Assembly: GCA_030426065.1 (NCBI GenBank)
Contig: JAUHZH010000118.1
Span: 1 to 6,925, forward strand
Direction: 5' to 3'
Source: Gammaproteobacteria bacterium
GTDB taxonomy: Bacteria; Pseudomonadota; Gammaproteobacteria; Xanthomonadales; Marinicellaceae
Length of the DNA stretch: 6,925 nt
Below are positions 1 through 6,884 of this stretch, piece by piece (positions within the stretch are counted from its first letter, which is position 1; every line of letters begins with the position of its first letter). The notes below the pieces were generated by a model. The model ran no database searches. It was not told the DNA's origin and was given only the letters and a program-made list of their open reading frames with translations. The position numbers and the translations under genes were made by a program.

Positions 1-63
1 ACTGAATCACTAGATGAAATATACTATGCTCTGGTAATCAGACGTTTCTCTAATAGAAAATAA
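1..63 (+). CDS. Possible C-terminal end of an unidentified gene entering from the left edge
   Basis: Reading frame 1 is open from the first base to a TAA at 61-63. It gives 20 residues that begin TESLDEIYYAL and end VIRRFSNRK. The mix of acidic, hydrophobic and basic residues is protein-like, and the stretch lies in A+T-rich DNA directly upstream of a broken gene, so the tail of a transposase or other mobile-element gene is possible. Twenty open codons can easily occur by chance and I recognise no family. Treat this as a hint only. Confidence 0.2.
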   Translation, partial: TESLDEIYYALVIRRFSNRK

Positions 64-156
64 GTGTCCTTAAATACACAAATCTGGCTATGAAGTAGAC
101 TCTGTCCCTAGTCTGAGGGTCAATAAAGAAAAAGAGTATTCTAAATTTTAAATTTA
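1..156. other. A+T-rich flank, probably foreign or rearranged DNA, ending at a breakpoint in phoR
   Basis: By my count about 51 of the first 160 bases are G or C (32%), well below the rest of the window. Apart from the short open stretch at the left edge there is no coding potential, and the frame that leads into the kinase remnant has stops at 124-126 and 142-144. A short imperfect hairpin can be drawn (AGACT 97-101 with AGTCT 110-114), with CCCT 106-109 and AGGG 116-119 as an alternative. I could not recognise a terminal inverted repeat, a target duplication or an attachment site. The abrupt switch to PhoR-like coding sequence at about 145-163 makes the edge of an insertion sequence, or a deletion junction, the best explanation. 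Confidence 0.4.
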
Positions 157-162
157 TGGAAT

Positions 163-585
163 TTGTTTAATGATGTCAAAAACAGCAGCCATGCAACAAA
201 ACACCAATTCACAGCGCAAATTAACTCAGAGTTGCTGCTTGAGGGCAATGAAGCTGAGATCACCAGCGTGTGTTTGAACTTGATGCGCAACGCCGTGATT
301 CACACACGGAAAGGCACCCACGTGCATGTGCGTTGGTTCAAGGACGCTGCCGATCAGCCCAATTTATGGATCACCGATGACGGTGATGGCATTGACAGCA
401 AACACATACCGCATTTAACAGAACGCTTTTATCGTGTGGACAATTCAAGAGACAAGAACATCCAAAGCACAGGATTGGGGTTGGCCATTGTCAAACACAT
501 TTGTCTGAAGCACCAAGCCACTTTTGACATAGAAAGCAAACCAGGGAAAGGCACCACGTTCAAAATCAAATTCAGAAGTCCTTGA
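163..585 (+). pseudogene. phoR: 5'-truncated phoR-like sensor histidine kinase (ATP-binding domain only)
   Basis: The 140 residues match the C-terminal third of PhoR, the membrane kinase that phosphorylates PhoB under phosphate starvation. The ATP-binding (HATPase_c) motifs are complete: N box around N39-N43 (NLMRNAVIHT), G1 box DDGDGI at 72-77, F box with ERFYRVD at 87-93, G2 box GLGLAIV at 104-110, and a G3-like GKGTTF at 128-133. The runs GTHVHVRW and HIPHLTERFYRVD are close to PhoR as I remember it. Everything before this is missing: membrane helices, PAS domain, and the dimerisation helix with its phosphoacceptor histidine. Upstream in-frame stops at 124 and 142 rule out a hidden 5' part. 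The only start near the break is a TTG at 163 with no convincing ribosome site, so the fragment is probably not functional. No phoB lies in the window. The gene assignment is by recalled similarity; a related kinase of the same class is possible. Confidence 0.8.
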
Positions 586-630
586 TCTCATTGCACTTGC
601 AATCTTTTCATTTACCTTTAAGATGATCTT

Positions 631-2268
631 ATGGGCAAAAAAGGAATGCTGTTTTTCGTATGTGTGTGGTGGGTATTCACAGTCAATGCCTTGGAAAACG
701 TCGCTGAATTCAAAAAACCATGGCTGGTTTGTCCTGCTGAGCAATTTCAGCCTGAAGCAGACCAACCTTCCCTCACTTGCCATCCATTGGAGCTGCCCAA
801 CCCATGGGAAACCATCCTCCCAGATTACAATGGCCTGGCTTTGTTCAAAAACCAATTTGTCATCAACAGCAACAAGCGGCCGCTGTCATTTTTTGTTGAG
901 CAAATCAGGGATGCCGACAAAGTCTTCATCAACGGTCATTTGATCGGCCAACTGGGCGAATTCCCACCCAACTTTCAGAAAGCCGTTTTGTATGCGCGAA
1001 CGTACGAAATTCCGCCTTCCATCTTGAACTATGAGGGCGTGAATGACATTGTGATCTGGGTGTTTAATGATGCCAGGAATGGCGGCTTCACCAGCAACGA
1101 GCCAATCATTTCGACCACAGAAGCGGTTGAAGAATGGAAATCCGACAAAGGCCATTTGTTCCTGTTCATCATGGTGGCTTTGTTTATCTTTGGGTTGATG
1201 CACTTGATCAATTTTTGGTTCAATCGACACTCCAAAACCAATTTGAGTTATGGGGTGTTCTTGTTGATCTGGACAGCCTATTTATGGACCTACAGTGATT
1301 TTGCTGTGGCTTCAGGATTGCCGATCAATTGGCTTTTCAAAATGAATGTGATGTTGTTCTTTGGTATATTCATCATGTTTCCTGTGTTTATTCTGCACTT
1401 TTTCAATGTGCAACCTTCCAAGGTGTTGAAAGCGGTTTTGGCGACGGCTTTGTTGGGCATTCCTGTGGTGTTGTTTGCCCCAGAACCTGGCATGGCTTAC
1501 TGGCCATTGGAAGTGGTCGAGGTGTTGACCATTCCAGCCATCTTGTCGGTGTTCTTTGTGTTCAAAACCGCCATCAGAGAGCAAAAGCCCTATGCCAAAT
1601 TGATGGTGTTCGTTTTGGTCATATACATAGGCATGGGTACAGCCGATATTTGGATGGATTATTTTCAGTTGGCCAACCCAGAACGTGAACTGTTGCTGGG
1701 ACCATGGGCTTTGTTGTTGCTGACCTTTGTTTTGACCATGATTCTGGCACACAAGCACAGCATCATTCATCGCCAAGCCACCATGGATGCACTGACAGGC
1801 GCTTACCGATTGAGTGAATTTCTGGTTCGTTTGGATGACATGAGTGCCTTGGCAAAGCTGAAAGGCCACACTTTGATGGTTGTGATGTTGGATGTCGATG
1901 AATTCAAAGAGATCAATGATGAGTTGGGTCATGATGAAGGCAATCGCATCCTCAGGGAGTTAACGGCATCTTTGAACAGTCAACTGAGTTCGGGTGACTT
2001 GATGGGCCGCTATGGAGGTGATGAATTTTGTTTGGCTTGTTTACTTTCCGAAGGTGCAGAAGCCAAGTTTAAGCTGGAACAATTGCATCAAGCAGGGCAA
2101 AGGGTGCTCTTCACCAGGCAAGGTGTTGAACGTGCCATAGGCATCACCATGGGGTTCCACGTATCAAAACCTGAAGCCGATGAAACGGGTCAAAAAATGA
2201 TTCGATTGGCCGACTTGCAATTGATTCAAGGCAAAGTCAAAAACAAAGGCGGCATCACTGGGTTGTGA
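631..2268 (+). CDS. Membrane diguanylate cyclase with 7TM sensor (7TMR-DISM type) and GGDEF domain
   Basis: This 545-residue protein is predicted to make cyclic di-GMP from two GTP at the inner membrane. It starts with a signal peptide (about 1-20, ending VNA), followed by a periplasmic domain of about 150 residues with a DADKVFINGHLIGQLGEFPP stretch typical of the jelly-roll sensors in this class. Seven hydrophobic helices follow at about 175-197, 205-224, 238-258, 266-285, 294-315, 322-341 and 354-374. A short linker leads to the GGDEF domain: DALTGAYR (386-393), DVDEFKEINDELGHDEG (421-437) with metal-binding D421, and an intact GGDEF at 462-466. The catalytic motif therefore looks active. 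Two features are unusual: the inhibitory RxxD site reads SSGD, and the usual ALYxAKxxGRN near the C-terminus is altered to LQLIQGKVKNKGG. ATG 631 is chosen because it yields the signal peptide; the ribosome site is weak (AAGA at 620-623). An out-of-frame ATG lies at 623. The ligand is unknown. Confidence 0.9.
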   Translation: MGKKGMLFFVCVWWVFTVNALENVAEFKKPWLVCPAEQFQPEADQPSLTCHPLELPNPWETILPDYNGLALFKNQFVINSNKRPLSFFVEQIRDADKVFINGHLIGQLGEFPPNFQKAVLYARTYEIPPSILNYEGVNDIVIWVFNDARNGGFTSNEPIISTTEAVEEWKSDKGHLFLFIMVALFIFGLMHLINFWFNRHSKTNLSYGVFLLIWTAYLWTYSDFAVASGLPINWLFKMNVMLFFGIFIMFPVFILHFFNVQPSKVLKAVLATALLGIPVVLFAPEPGMAYWPLEVVEVLTIPAILSVFFVFKTAIREQKPYAKLMVFVLVIYIGMGTADIWMDYFQLANPERELLLGPWALLLLTFVLTMILAHKHSIIHRQATMDALTGAYRLSEFLVRLDDMSALAKLKGHTLMVVMLDVDEFKEINDELGHDEGNRILRELTASLNSQLSSGDLMGRYGGDEFCLACLLSEGAEAKFKLEQLHQAGQRVLFTRQGVERAIGITMGFHVSKPEADETGQKMIRLADLQLIQGKVKNKGGITGL

Positions 2269-2273
2269 ATAAA

Positions 2274-2301
2274 AAAAGGCCGTTGTCATCAACGGCCTTT
2301 T
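2274..2301. terminator. Bidirectional Rho-independent terminator between convergent genes
   Basis: A perfect 11-bp stem, AAAAGGCCGTT (2274-2284) with AACGGCCTTTT (2291-2301), closes a six-base loop GTCATC. Read on the minus strand the stem is followed by a run of seven T in all (complement of 2271-2277), giving a classic terminator for the cytochrome gene. On the plus strand only four T are present, so termination of the cyclase mRNA may be weaker. It begins 5 bp after the cyclase stop and 26 bp beyond the cytochrome stop. Confidence 0.92.
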
Positions 2302-2326
2302 GCAATCATGGGATGAGTGTATTGTT

Positions 2327-2818
2327 TTATAAGCTTCCGGTCATGAAGTCGACGGCGGCTTTCACTTGCTCATCTGTCAAGTCTGTGCGGCCACCTTTGG
2401 CAGGCATGAGCCCAGCTTCACCGGTGTAACCATTGATGGCGTTGGCCAAAACAGCTTCAGCACCTTTGTCTATGCGCCCTTCCCAAGCGGCAGCTTCCAG
2501 TTTGGGTGCGCCACCAGCGCCTGTGCCATGACATGCAGCACACACGTTGTTGTATATCAGCTCACCATCCAAAGAACCATCAAAAGGAACGGCTTGTTGT
2601 GCTGGCGCCACTTCAACAATGGCATTGGGGTCGGTGTTGACTGCTGCTGCTGGTGCAATGCTGGCCTGGATGTCAGAGCGATCTAGTCTGTCTTTCAGGT
2701 TCTCGACCAAGTTGTCTTGAAACATGCTGGAGCCAACAGCCAGTATGATGGTCAATAAGATCATCACACCCAACAGGATGGAAAAATTCCTAAAAAATAT
2801 CGAATCTTGATCACTCAT
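2327..2818 (-). CDS. Membrane-anchored cytochrome c, c5 family
   Basis: This 163-residue single-heme cytochrome probably shuttles electrons in the periplasm between respiratory complexes while tethered to the inner membrane. Its N-terminus is short and cytoplasmic, followed by one uncleaved membrane helix (about 11-31, NFSILLGVMI onward). An Ala/Pro-rich linker covers about 50-80. The heme domain starts near 85 with GELIYNNVCAACH; the heme-binding CAACH is at 93-97, with H97 as the proximal ligand. M138 in GLMPAKGG is the likely distal ligand. The C-terminus, LTDEQVKAAVDFMTGSL, is the usual closing helix. Some classic c5 proteins carry a cysteine pair after the methionine loop; here that region reads KGGRTDLTDE, without cysteines. 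Heme attachment would need the Ccm system, which is not in the window. The start is supported by an AAGGA ribosome site 6 bp upstream and a good promoter. The electron partner cannot be read from the context. Confidence 0.9.
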   Translation of the reverse strand: MSDQDSIFFRNFSILLGVMILLTIILAVGSSMFQDNLVENLKDRLDRSDIQASIAPAAAVNTDPNAIVEVAPAQQAVPFDGSLDGELIYNNVCAACHGTGAGGAPKLEAAAWEGRIDKGAEAVLANAINGYTGEAGLMPAKGGRTDLTDEQVKAAVDFMTGSL

Positions 2819-2824
2819 GAATTA

Positions 2825-2829
2825 TCCTT
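2825..2829 (-). promoter_or_regulatory. Ribosome binding site of the cytochrome c gene
   Basis: On the minus strand AAGGA stands 6 bp (TAATTC) before the ATG at 2818. It is the clearest Shine-Dalgarno sequence in the window and fixes the cytochrome start. Confidence 0.8.
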
Positions 2830-2835
2830 GGTTGT

Positions 2836-2865
2836 TTGTCACGGAAAATATCGGGGCATTATAAA
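2836..2865 (+). promoter_or_regulatory. Candidate sigma70-type promoter of lhr, overlapping the cytochrome promoter
   Basis: TTGTCA (2836-2841) and TATAAA (2860-2865) are spaced by 18 bp. Each box has one mismatch to consensus. The expected start near 2872 gives lhr a leader of only about 15 nt. The -10 overlaps the -10 of the opposing cytochrome promoter by four bases (2860-2863). No other promoter-like pair is apparent in the 68-bp gap. Confidence 0.5.
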
Positions 2866-2886
2866 TGTTAAGCCTTGCTTTGCCAA
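2858..2886 (-). promoter_or_regulatory. Sigma70-type promoter of the cytochrome c gene
   Basis: On the minus strand TTGGCA (2886-2881) is separated by 17 bp from a perfect TATAAT (2863-2858), one mismatch from the full consensus. Transcription should start near 2851, leaving an untranslated leader of about 32 nt that contains the AAGGA site. The discriminator after the -10 is GC-rich (GCCCC). The -35 box abuts the ATG of lhr at 2887. Confidence 0.7.
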
Positions 2887-5800
2887 ATGTTTAATGAGTT
2901 GATACAACAGTGGTTTTCAACGCGTTTCAAAGCGCCCACCGATGTCCAGAAGGCGGCGTGGAAAGAAATTGAAACGGGAAAAGATGTGATGATGGCAGCG
3001 CCCACAGGTTCTGGTAAAACCTTGGCTGCATTTTTATCAGCCATCAACAAGCTCTTTGAATCACCTGTCAGCGAAACTTTGAAAGTGATTTATGTGTCAC
3101 CTTTGAAAGCCTTGAGCAATGACATCCACCTCAACCTTCAACAGCCACTGTCTGAAATCCAGGCCAAGTGGGGCAATGGGCCCCAAGTGACCGCAGCGGT
3201 TTGGACTGGGGATACGACACCGTATGAGCGTGAGAAAATCAAAAAGAAGCCACCGAACATATTGGTGACCACACCTGAATCTTTGTACAACATCATCACC
3301 TCCAAAGCGGGCCGAGAAATGGTGCACCCGGTGTCAACGGTGATCATCGATGAAATCCATGCGCTGGCGCCCAACAAGCGTGGGGCGCATTTGTCTTTGA
3401 CCATGATGCGTTTGGAAGCCTTGACTTTAGCGCGTCCACAAAGGATTGCCATTTCGGCCACCCAACGGCCCATTGAGAAAGTACGTGACTACATTCTCCA
3501 TCCAGAATATAGCAGCATTGTGGATTTGGGTCACCGAAGGAAACTTGAGCTGGCAATTGTGACACCGGATTCGCCGCTTGAAATCATCATGTCGAATGAG
3601 CAATGGGCCGAGGTGTATGATTTGCTCGCAGCGCACATCAAGCGCCACCGAACGACGGTGGTGTTTGTCAACAACCGCCGATTGGCAGAAAGGGCTGCCA
3701 AGCATTTGGCTGAAAGGGTGGGCGAGTCCGTGGTGACTGCACACCATGGGTCATTGGCCAAAGAGCACCGCTTGCAAGCGGAAATGGCATTGAAGAACGG
3801 TCAGCTCAAAGCCATTGTTGCCACGGCTTCTTTGGAATTGGGCATTGACATCGGTGATGTGGATTTGGTTTGTCAGGTTGGATCACCTGGCAGCATCCAA
3901 GCGTTTTTGCAACGCGTGGGCCGATCCGGACACGGGGTGGATCGAACACCAAAAGGGCTGTTGTTTCCGTTGACTGTGGATGACTTGATTGAGGCCTGTG
4001 CTTTGCTCCAGGCCGTCAACAACAATCAGTTGGAACACCTGCGCTGGCCGGAACACCCGCTGGATGTCTTGGCTCAACAGGTGGTGGCTGAAGTGGCACT
4101 GAAGCCGTGGCCAGTCAAGCAACTGTATCACCTGTTGACCACCGCCCACAGTTACAATGCTTTGACAGAAGGTCAATTCAGACAAGTGGTGCTGATGTTG
4201 GCGGAGGGATACTCAAAACGAGCCACATTCCAAAAAGCATTGATCACTTACGATGCCATTAAAGATGAGGTTCGGCCGCGCAAAGGCGCCCAATTAACAG
4301 CAGTATTGAATGGCGGTACCATCCCGGATCATTTTGATTACGATGTCCGGTTGCTGCCGGATGACATCAACATCGGCACTTTGAATGAGGATTTTTCTTT
4401 CGAAAGCATTCCCGGTGATATTTTTCAATTGGGTAATCACTCATATAAGATCCTCAAGGTCACCACGGGCACGGTTTTTGTCGAGGATGCCCAAGGCCAA
4501 CCACCCAACATACCGTTTTGGTTTGGTGTCACCATGTGGCGATCCGATGCGTTGTCTGCGGCGGTATCTGACATCAGGAAACAGTTGGCACAGCACAATC
4601 AAACCGCAAACACATCAGAGCAATTAGCCGCCCAACTGTCGATCACGCCAGCAAAAGCCAAGCAATTGTCAGACTATGCATTGAACAGTGAAACGGTTTT
4701 GGGAGTGATGCCCAGTCAAGATGACATCGTGGTTGAGCGATTTTTTGATGGCAACAACGACATGCATTTGGTGGTTCATTCGGTTTATGGCTCACGATTG
4801 AATCGGGCATGGGGCTTGGCATTGCGCAAACGCTTTTGCAAGCAATTCAATTTTGAACTGCAGGCGGCGGCGATTGAGGATGCTTTGATTTTGTCATTGA
4901 GCTCAACACACAGCTTTCCTTTGTCAGATGTGGCCCATTATTTAAAGCCAGACACTGTCAAAGAGGTGTTGATTCAAGCTTTGTTGGACACACCGTTCTT
5001 TGTCACCCAATGGCGTTGGAATGCATCCATTGCTTTGGCGGTGAAGCGGCGAATGGGGGACCGACGCGTGTTGCCCCAATTCCAACGCAATGCCGCTGAG
5101 GACTTGGTGGCAGAAATATTTCCTGATCAGATTGCCTGTGCAGAAAACATCGCCGGTAACAGGGAAGTGCCAGATCACCCCTTGGTGACGCAAACCCTGT
5201 GGGACTGCACACAAGGAATCATGGACATCGAAGGTTTGTCTGAATTGTTGAATCAGATTCAATGCCAAAAGATCAACATGCACTTTGTTGACAGCCAAAC
5301 ACCGTCCCCTGCGTCCATGGGCATCATCAATGCACGTAATTTCGCTTTCCTTGATGAAGAAGATGCCGAGGCAAGAAGAACCCTGGCGATTCAAACCCGG
5401 GATTTGAATCATGATTTCACTGCACAGCTGTTGTCTGTTGAGGAATTCAAAGCATTCAACCAAAGCATCCGGCCCCATGTCCGCGATGAAGATGAATGTT
5501 TGGAGTTCATTCAATACGCGACTTGGTTGTGGCCGAATGAAGCCCTGGGGTTGGAAATGCATTTGAGGCGCTTAGAAAAAACAGGCCACATTGAAGTGGT
5601 GACGGTGTTTGATGAGCCTGTTTGGTTGGCAACGTCACAGCGAGAACATATATATAAGGTATGGGGCCACCTTTTGGGTCATCCTCATGAAGGTGATGTG
5701 CAAGCGCTCATCAAAGACATGGTGCAAAGCAGGTTGGCCATTGATGGGATTGTTTCAGCTGAATCATTGCGCCGACGATTGCCATTGTCAGCCAGCGTAT

Positions 5801-6786
5801 TGAACCAAGCGCTTTTGGCATTGGAGGCCCAAGGTGTTGTCTTCAGGTTCCAAGATGAGATGTGGGTTGAGCGCCACCATTTGGCCCGATTGCGTCAAAG
5901 TACTTTGGGTCAACGGCGCAGTCGAATCAAGCCCATCAGCGAAAAAGACCATGCTGTGTTTCTCAAACAATGGCAGAACTGCCTGAAACCTTTGGAGGGT
6001 GTTGAAGGTTTGCATCAAGTGTTGATGCAGTTTGAAGGCCATGCAGCCACCATAGAACAATGGGAAAATGACATCCTCAAATCACGGATCAAAGATTACC
6101 ATCCCATGATGCTCGACCAACTGACACAGTCTGGCATGTGGGTGTGGAAAAGGGCAGGGAAAAAATCAAGCAGTGTGGAAGTGACATCCAGTTCCCTGCA
6201 AAAAACAGCCATCACCTTTTTGCAAAGGGAGCATGCCAGCTTTATGCCTTGGGATGAGCAAATATTGGCCATGCAAACTGAGCCGGTGCTGAAAGCGTTG
6301 CGACAAGGTGGTCCGATGTATTTTCCCCAATTGCGTGATGCCATCGGGACGTTGCCAGTGGCATTGGAGCAGGTGTTGGTGTTTTTGATCAAGCACGGCG
6401 TGGTGTTGATAGATGGTGTGCAAGCCGCGAGGGTGTTGAGTGAATCACCAGCCACAAGGGCCAGGCTTTTGAATCGTGCCAAAAAGAAAGGCGTTTCATT
6501 TGGTTATTTAGACATGATGGGTCGCATCAGTTTGGCGCCAACCGACACAATTGATGCTGCTACGATGGTAACTTGGGCATTGGCACGGTGGGGTTTGCTG
6601 AGTTATCAAATCTGGCAACAAGAACTGGTGCCGTTGAACTGGTCACAGGCAACCCAAGTACTCACTCGAATGGAGGCCCGAGGAGAGTTGGTGGCGGGGC
6701 GTTTCATTTCTGAGCACACAGGGATGCAGTATGCCACCCTTTCGGCTTACAAAAAGTTAAAAACACTGCCAACCCTTGCTGCATAA
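2887..6786 (+). CDS. lhr: Lhr-type superfamily 2 ATP-dependent helicase, long form
   Basis: This 1299-residue protein is predicted to be a 3'-to-5' DNA translocase/helicase that unwinds RNA:DNA or DNA duplexes and acts in DNA repair in the cytoplasm. RecA domain 1 has a Q-motif-like PTDVQKAAW, Walker A PTGSGKT (39-45), TTPES, DEIH (155-158) and SAT (190-192). RecA domain 2 has VVFVNNRR (258-265), ATASLELGIDIG (312-323) and QRVGRSGH (342-349). Next are a winged helix and the DEAD-associated Lhr region, with DYDVRLLPDD and SFESIPGDIFQLG near 480-515 and the family-typical WRWNASIAL at 709-717. From about 850 on there is a long C-terminal region of winged-helix type, ending in MEARGELVAGRF and YATLSAYK. 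All helicase motifs are intact. It is shorter than E. coli Lhr (1538 residues), mostly in the C-terminal part. I prefer ATG 2887; an in-frame TTG at 2875 would add four residues but lies almost at the predicted transcript start. The ribosome site is weak. It is transcribed alone; the nuclease and phosphoesterase neighbours seen in some relatives are absent. Confidence 0.93.
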   Translation: MFNELIQQWFSTRFKAPTDVQKAAWKEIETGKDVMMAAPTGSGKTLAAFLSAINKLFESPVSETLKVIYVSPLKALSNDIHLNLQQPLSEIQAKWGNGPQVTAAVWTGDTTPYEREKIKKKPPNILVTTPESLYNIITSKAGREMVHPVSTVIIDEIHALAPNKRGAHLSLTMMRLEALTLARPQRIAISATQRPIEKVRDYILHPEYSSIVDLGHRRKLELAIVTPDSPLEIIMSNEQWAEVYDLLAAHIKRHRTTVVFVNNRRLAERAAKHLAERVGESVVTAHHGSLAKEHRLQAEMALKNGQLKAIVATASLELGIDIGDVDLVCQVGSPGSIQAFLQRVGRSGHGVDRTPKGLLFPLTVDDLIEACALLQAVNNNQLEHLRWPEHPLDVLAQQVVAEVALKPWPVKQLYHLLTTAHSYNALTEGQFRQVVLMLAEGYSKRATFQKALITYDAIKDEVRPRKGAQLTAVLNGGTIPDHFDYDVRLLPDDINIGTLNEDFSFESIPGDIFQLGNHSYKILKVTTGTVFVEDAQGQPPNIPFWFGVTMWRSDALSAAVSDIRKQLAQHNQTANTSEQLAAQLSITPAKAKQLSDYALNSETVLGVMPSQDDIVVERFFDGNNDMHLVVHSVYGSRLNRAWGLALRKRFCKQFNFELQAAAIEDALILSLSSTHSFPLSDVAHYLKPDTVKEVLIQALLDTPFFVTQWRWNASIALAVKRRMGDRRVLPQFQRNAAEDLVAEIFPDQIACAENIAGNREVPDHPLVTQTLWDCTQGIMDIEGLSELLNQIQCQKINMHFVDSQTPSPASMGIINARNFAFLDEEDAEARRTLAIQTRDLNHDFTAQLLSVEEFKAFNQSIRPHVRDEDECLEFIQYATWLWPNEALGLEMHLRRLEKTGHIEVVTVFDEPVWLATSQREHIYKVWGHLLGHPHEGDVQALIKDMVQSRLAIDGIVSAESLRRRLPLSASVLNQALLALEAQGVVFRFQDEMWVERHHLARLRQSTLGQRRSRIKPISEKDHAVFLKQWQNCLKPLEGVEGLHQVLMQFEGHAATIEQWENDILKSRIKDYHPMMLDQLTQSGMWVWKRAGKKSSSVEVTSSSLQKTAITFLQREHASFMPWDEQILAMQTEPVLKALRQGGPMYFPQLRDAIGTLPVALEQVLVFLIKHGVVLIDGVQAARVLSESPATRARLLNRAKKKGVSFGYLDMMGRISLAPTDTIDAATMVTWALARWGLLSYQIWQQELVPLNWSQATQVLTRMEARGELVAGRFISEHTGMQYATLSAYKKLKTLPTLAA

Positions 6787-6838
6787 GGCTTTGCTTCTTG
6801 GTCCCTGAAAAAAGATTCATGAAAATGAAACAAAGTGC

Positions 6839-6866
6839 TTTACAAGCTGAAATGAATGTCTATAAT
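6839..6866 (+). promoter_or_regulatory. Strong sigma70-type promoter with GC-rich discriminator, for a gene beyond the right edge
   Basis: TTTACA (6839-6844), a 16-bp spacer and a perfect TATAAT (6861-6866) are followed directly by GCGC. A 16-bp spacer and a GCGC discriminator are traits of stringently controlled rRNA-type promoters. The 30 bp upstream (about 6806-6834) contain several A runs and could act as an UP element. Transcription should start near 6872-6874. The promoter lies 52 bp after the lhr stop, so the next gene is probably expressed independently of lhr. Confidence 0.6.
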
Positions 6867-6884
6867 GCGCACTTCTTCGGCGGC

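Noticed and set aside
141..156. A+T-rich near-palindrome around TTTAAA as a terminal inverted repeat.
   Set aside because: Only the central six bases are truly palindromic; the flanks do not pair, and such strings are common in A+T-rich DNA.
590..603. Hairpin ATTGC-ACTT-GCAAT after the phoR remnant, followed by CTTTTC, as a terminator.
   Set aside because: The stem is only five pairs with two G-C, and the following tract is interrupted; too weak to call.
623..943. Open frame of 106 codons starting at an ATG 8 bp before the cyclase start.
   Set aside because: It lies wholly over the cyclase gene in another frame, and its translation has no recognisable domain; the overlapping frame has a clear signal peptide and GGDEF domain.
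1312..1932. Minus-strand open frame of 206 codons within the cyclase gene.
   Set aside because: Its product is rich in Gln and His with no domain pattern, as expected from the reverse complement of TTG/CTG- and ATG-rich membrane-protein coding sequence.
2865..2894. Nine-residue reading frame MLSLALPNV overlapping the lhr start, as a leader peptide.
   Set aside because: Its ATG lies upstream of the predicted lhr transcript start and it has no ribosome site.
4942..5562. Minus-strand open frame of 206 codons within lhr.
   Set aside because: It is antisense to a well-conserved part of Lhr (including the WRWNA motif) and has no family features or ribosome site.
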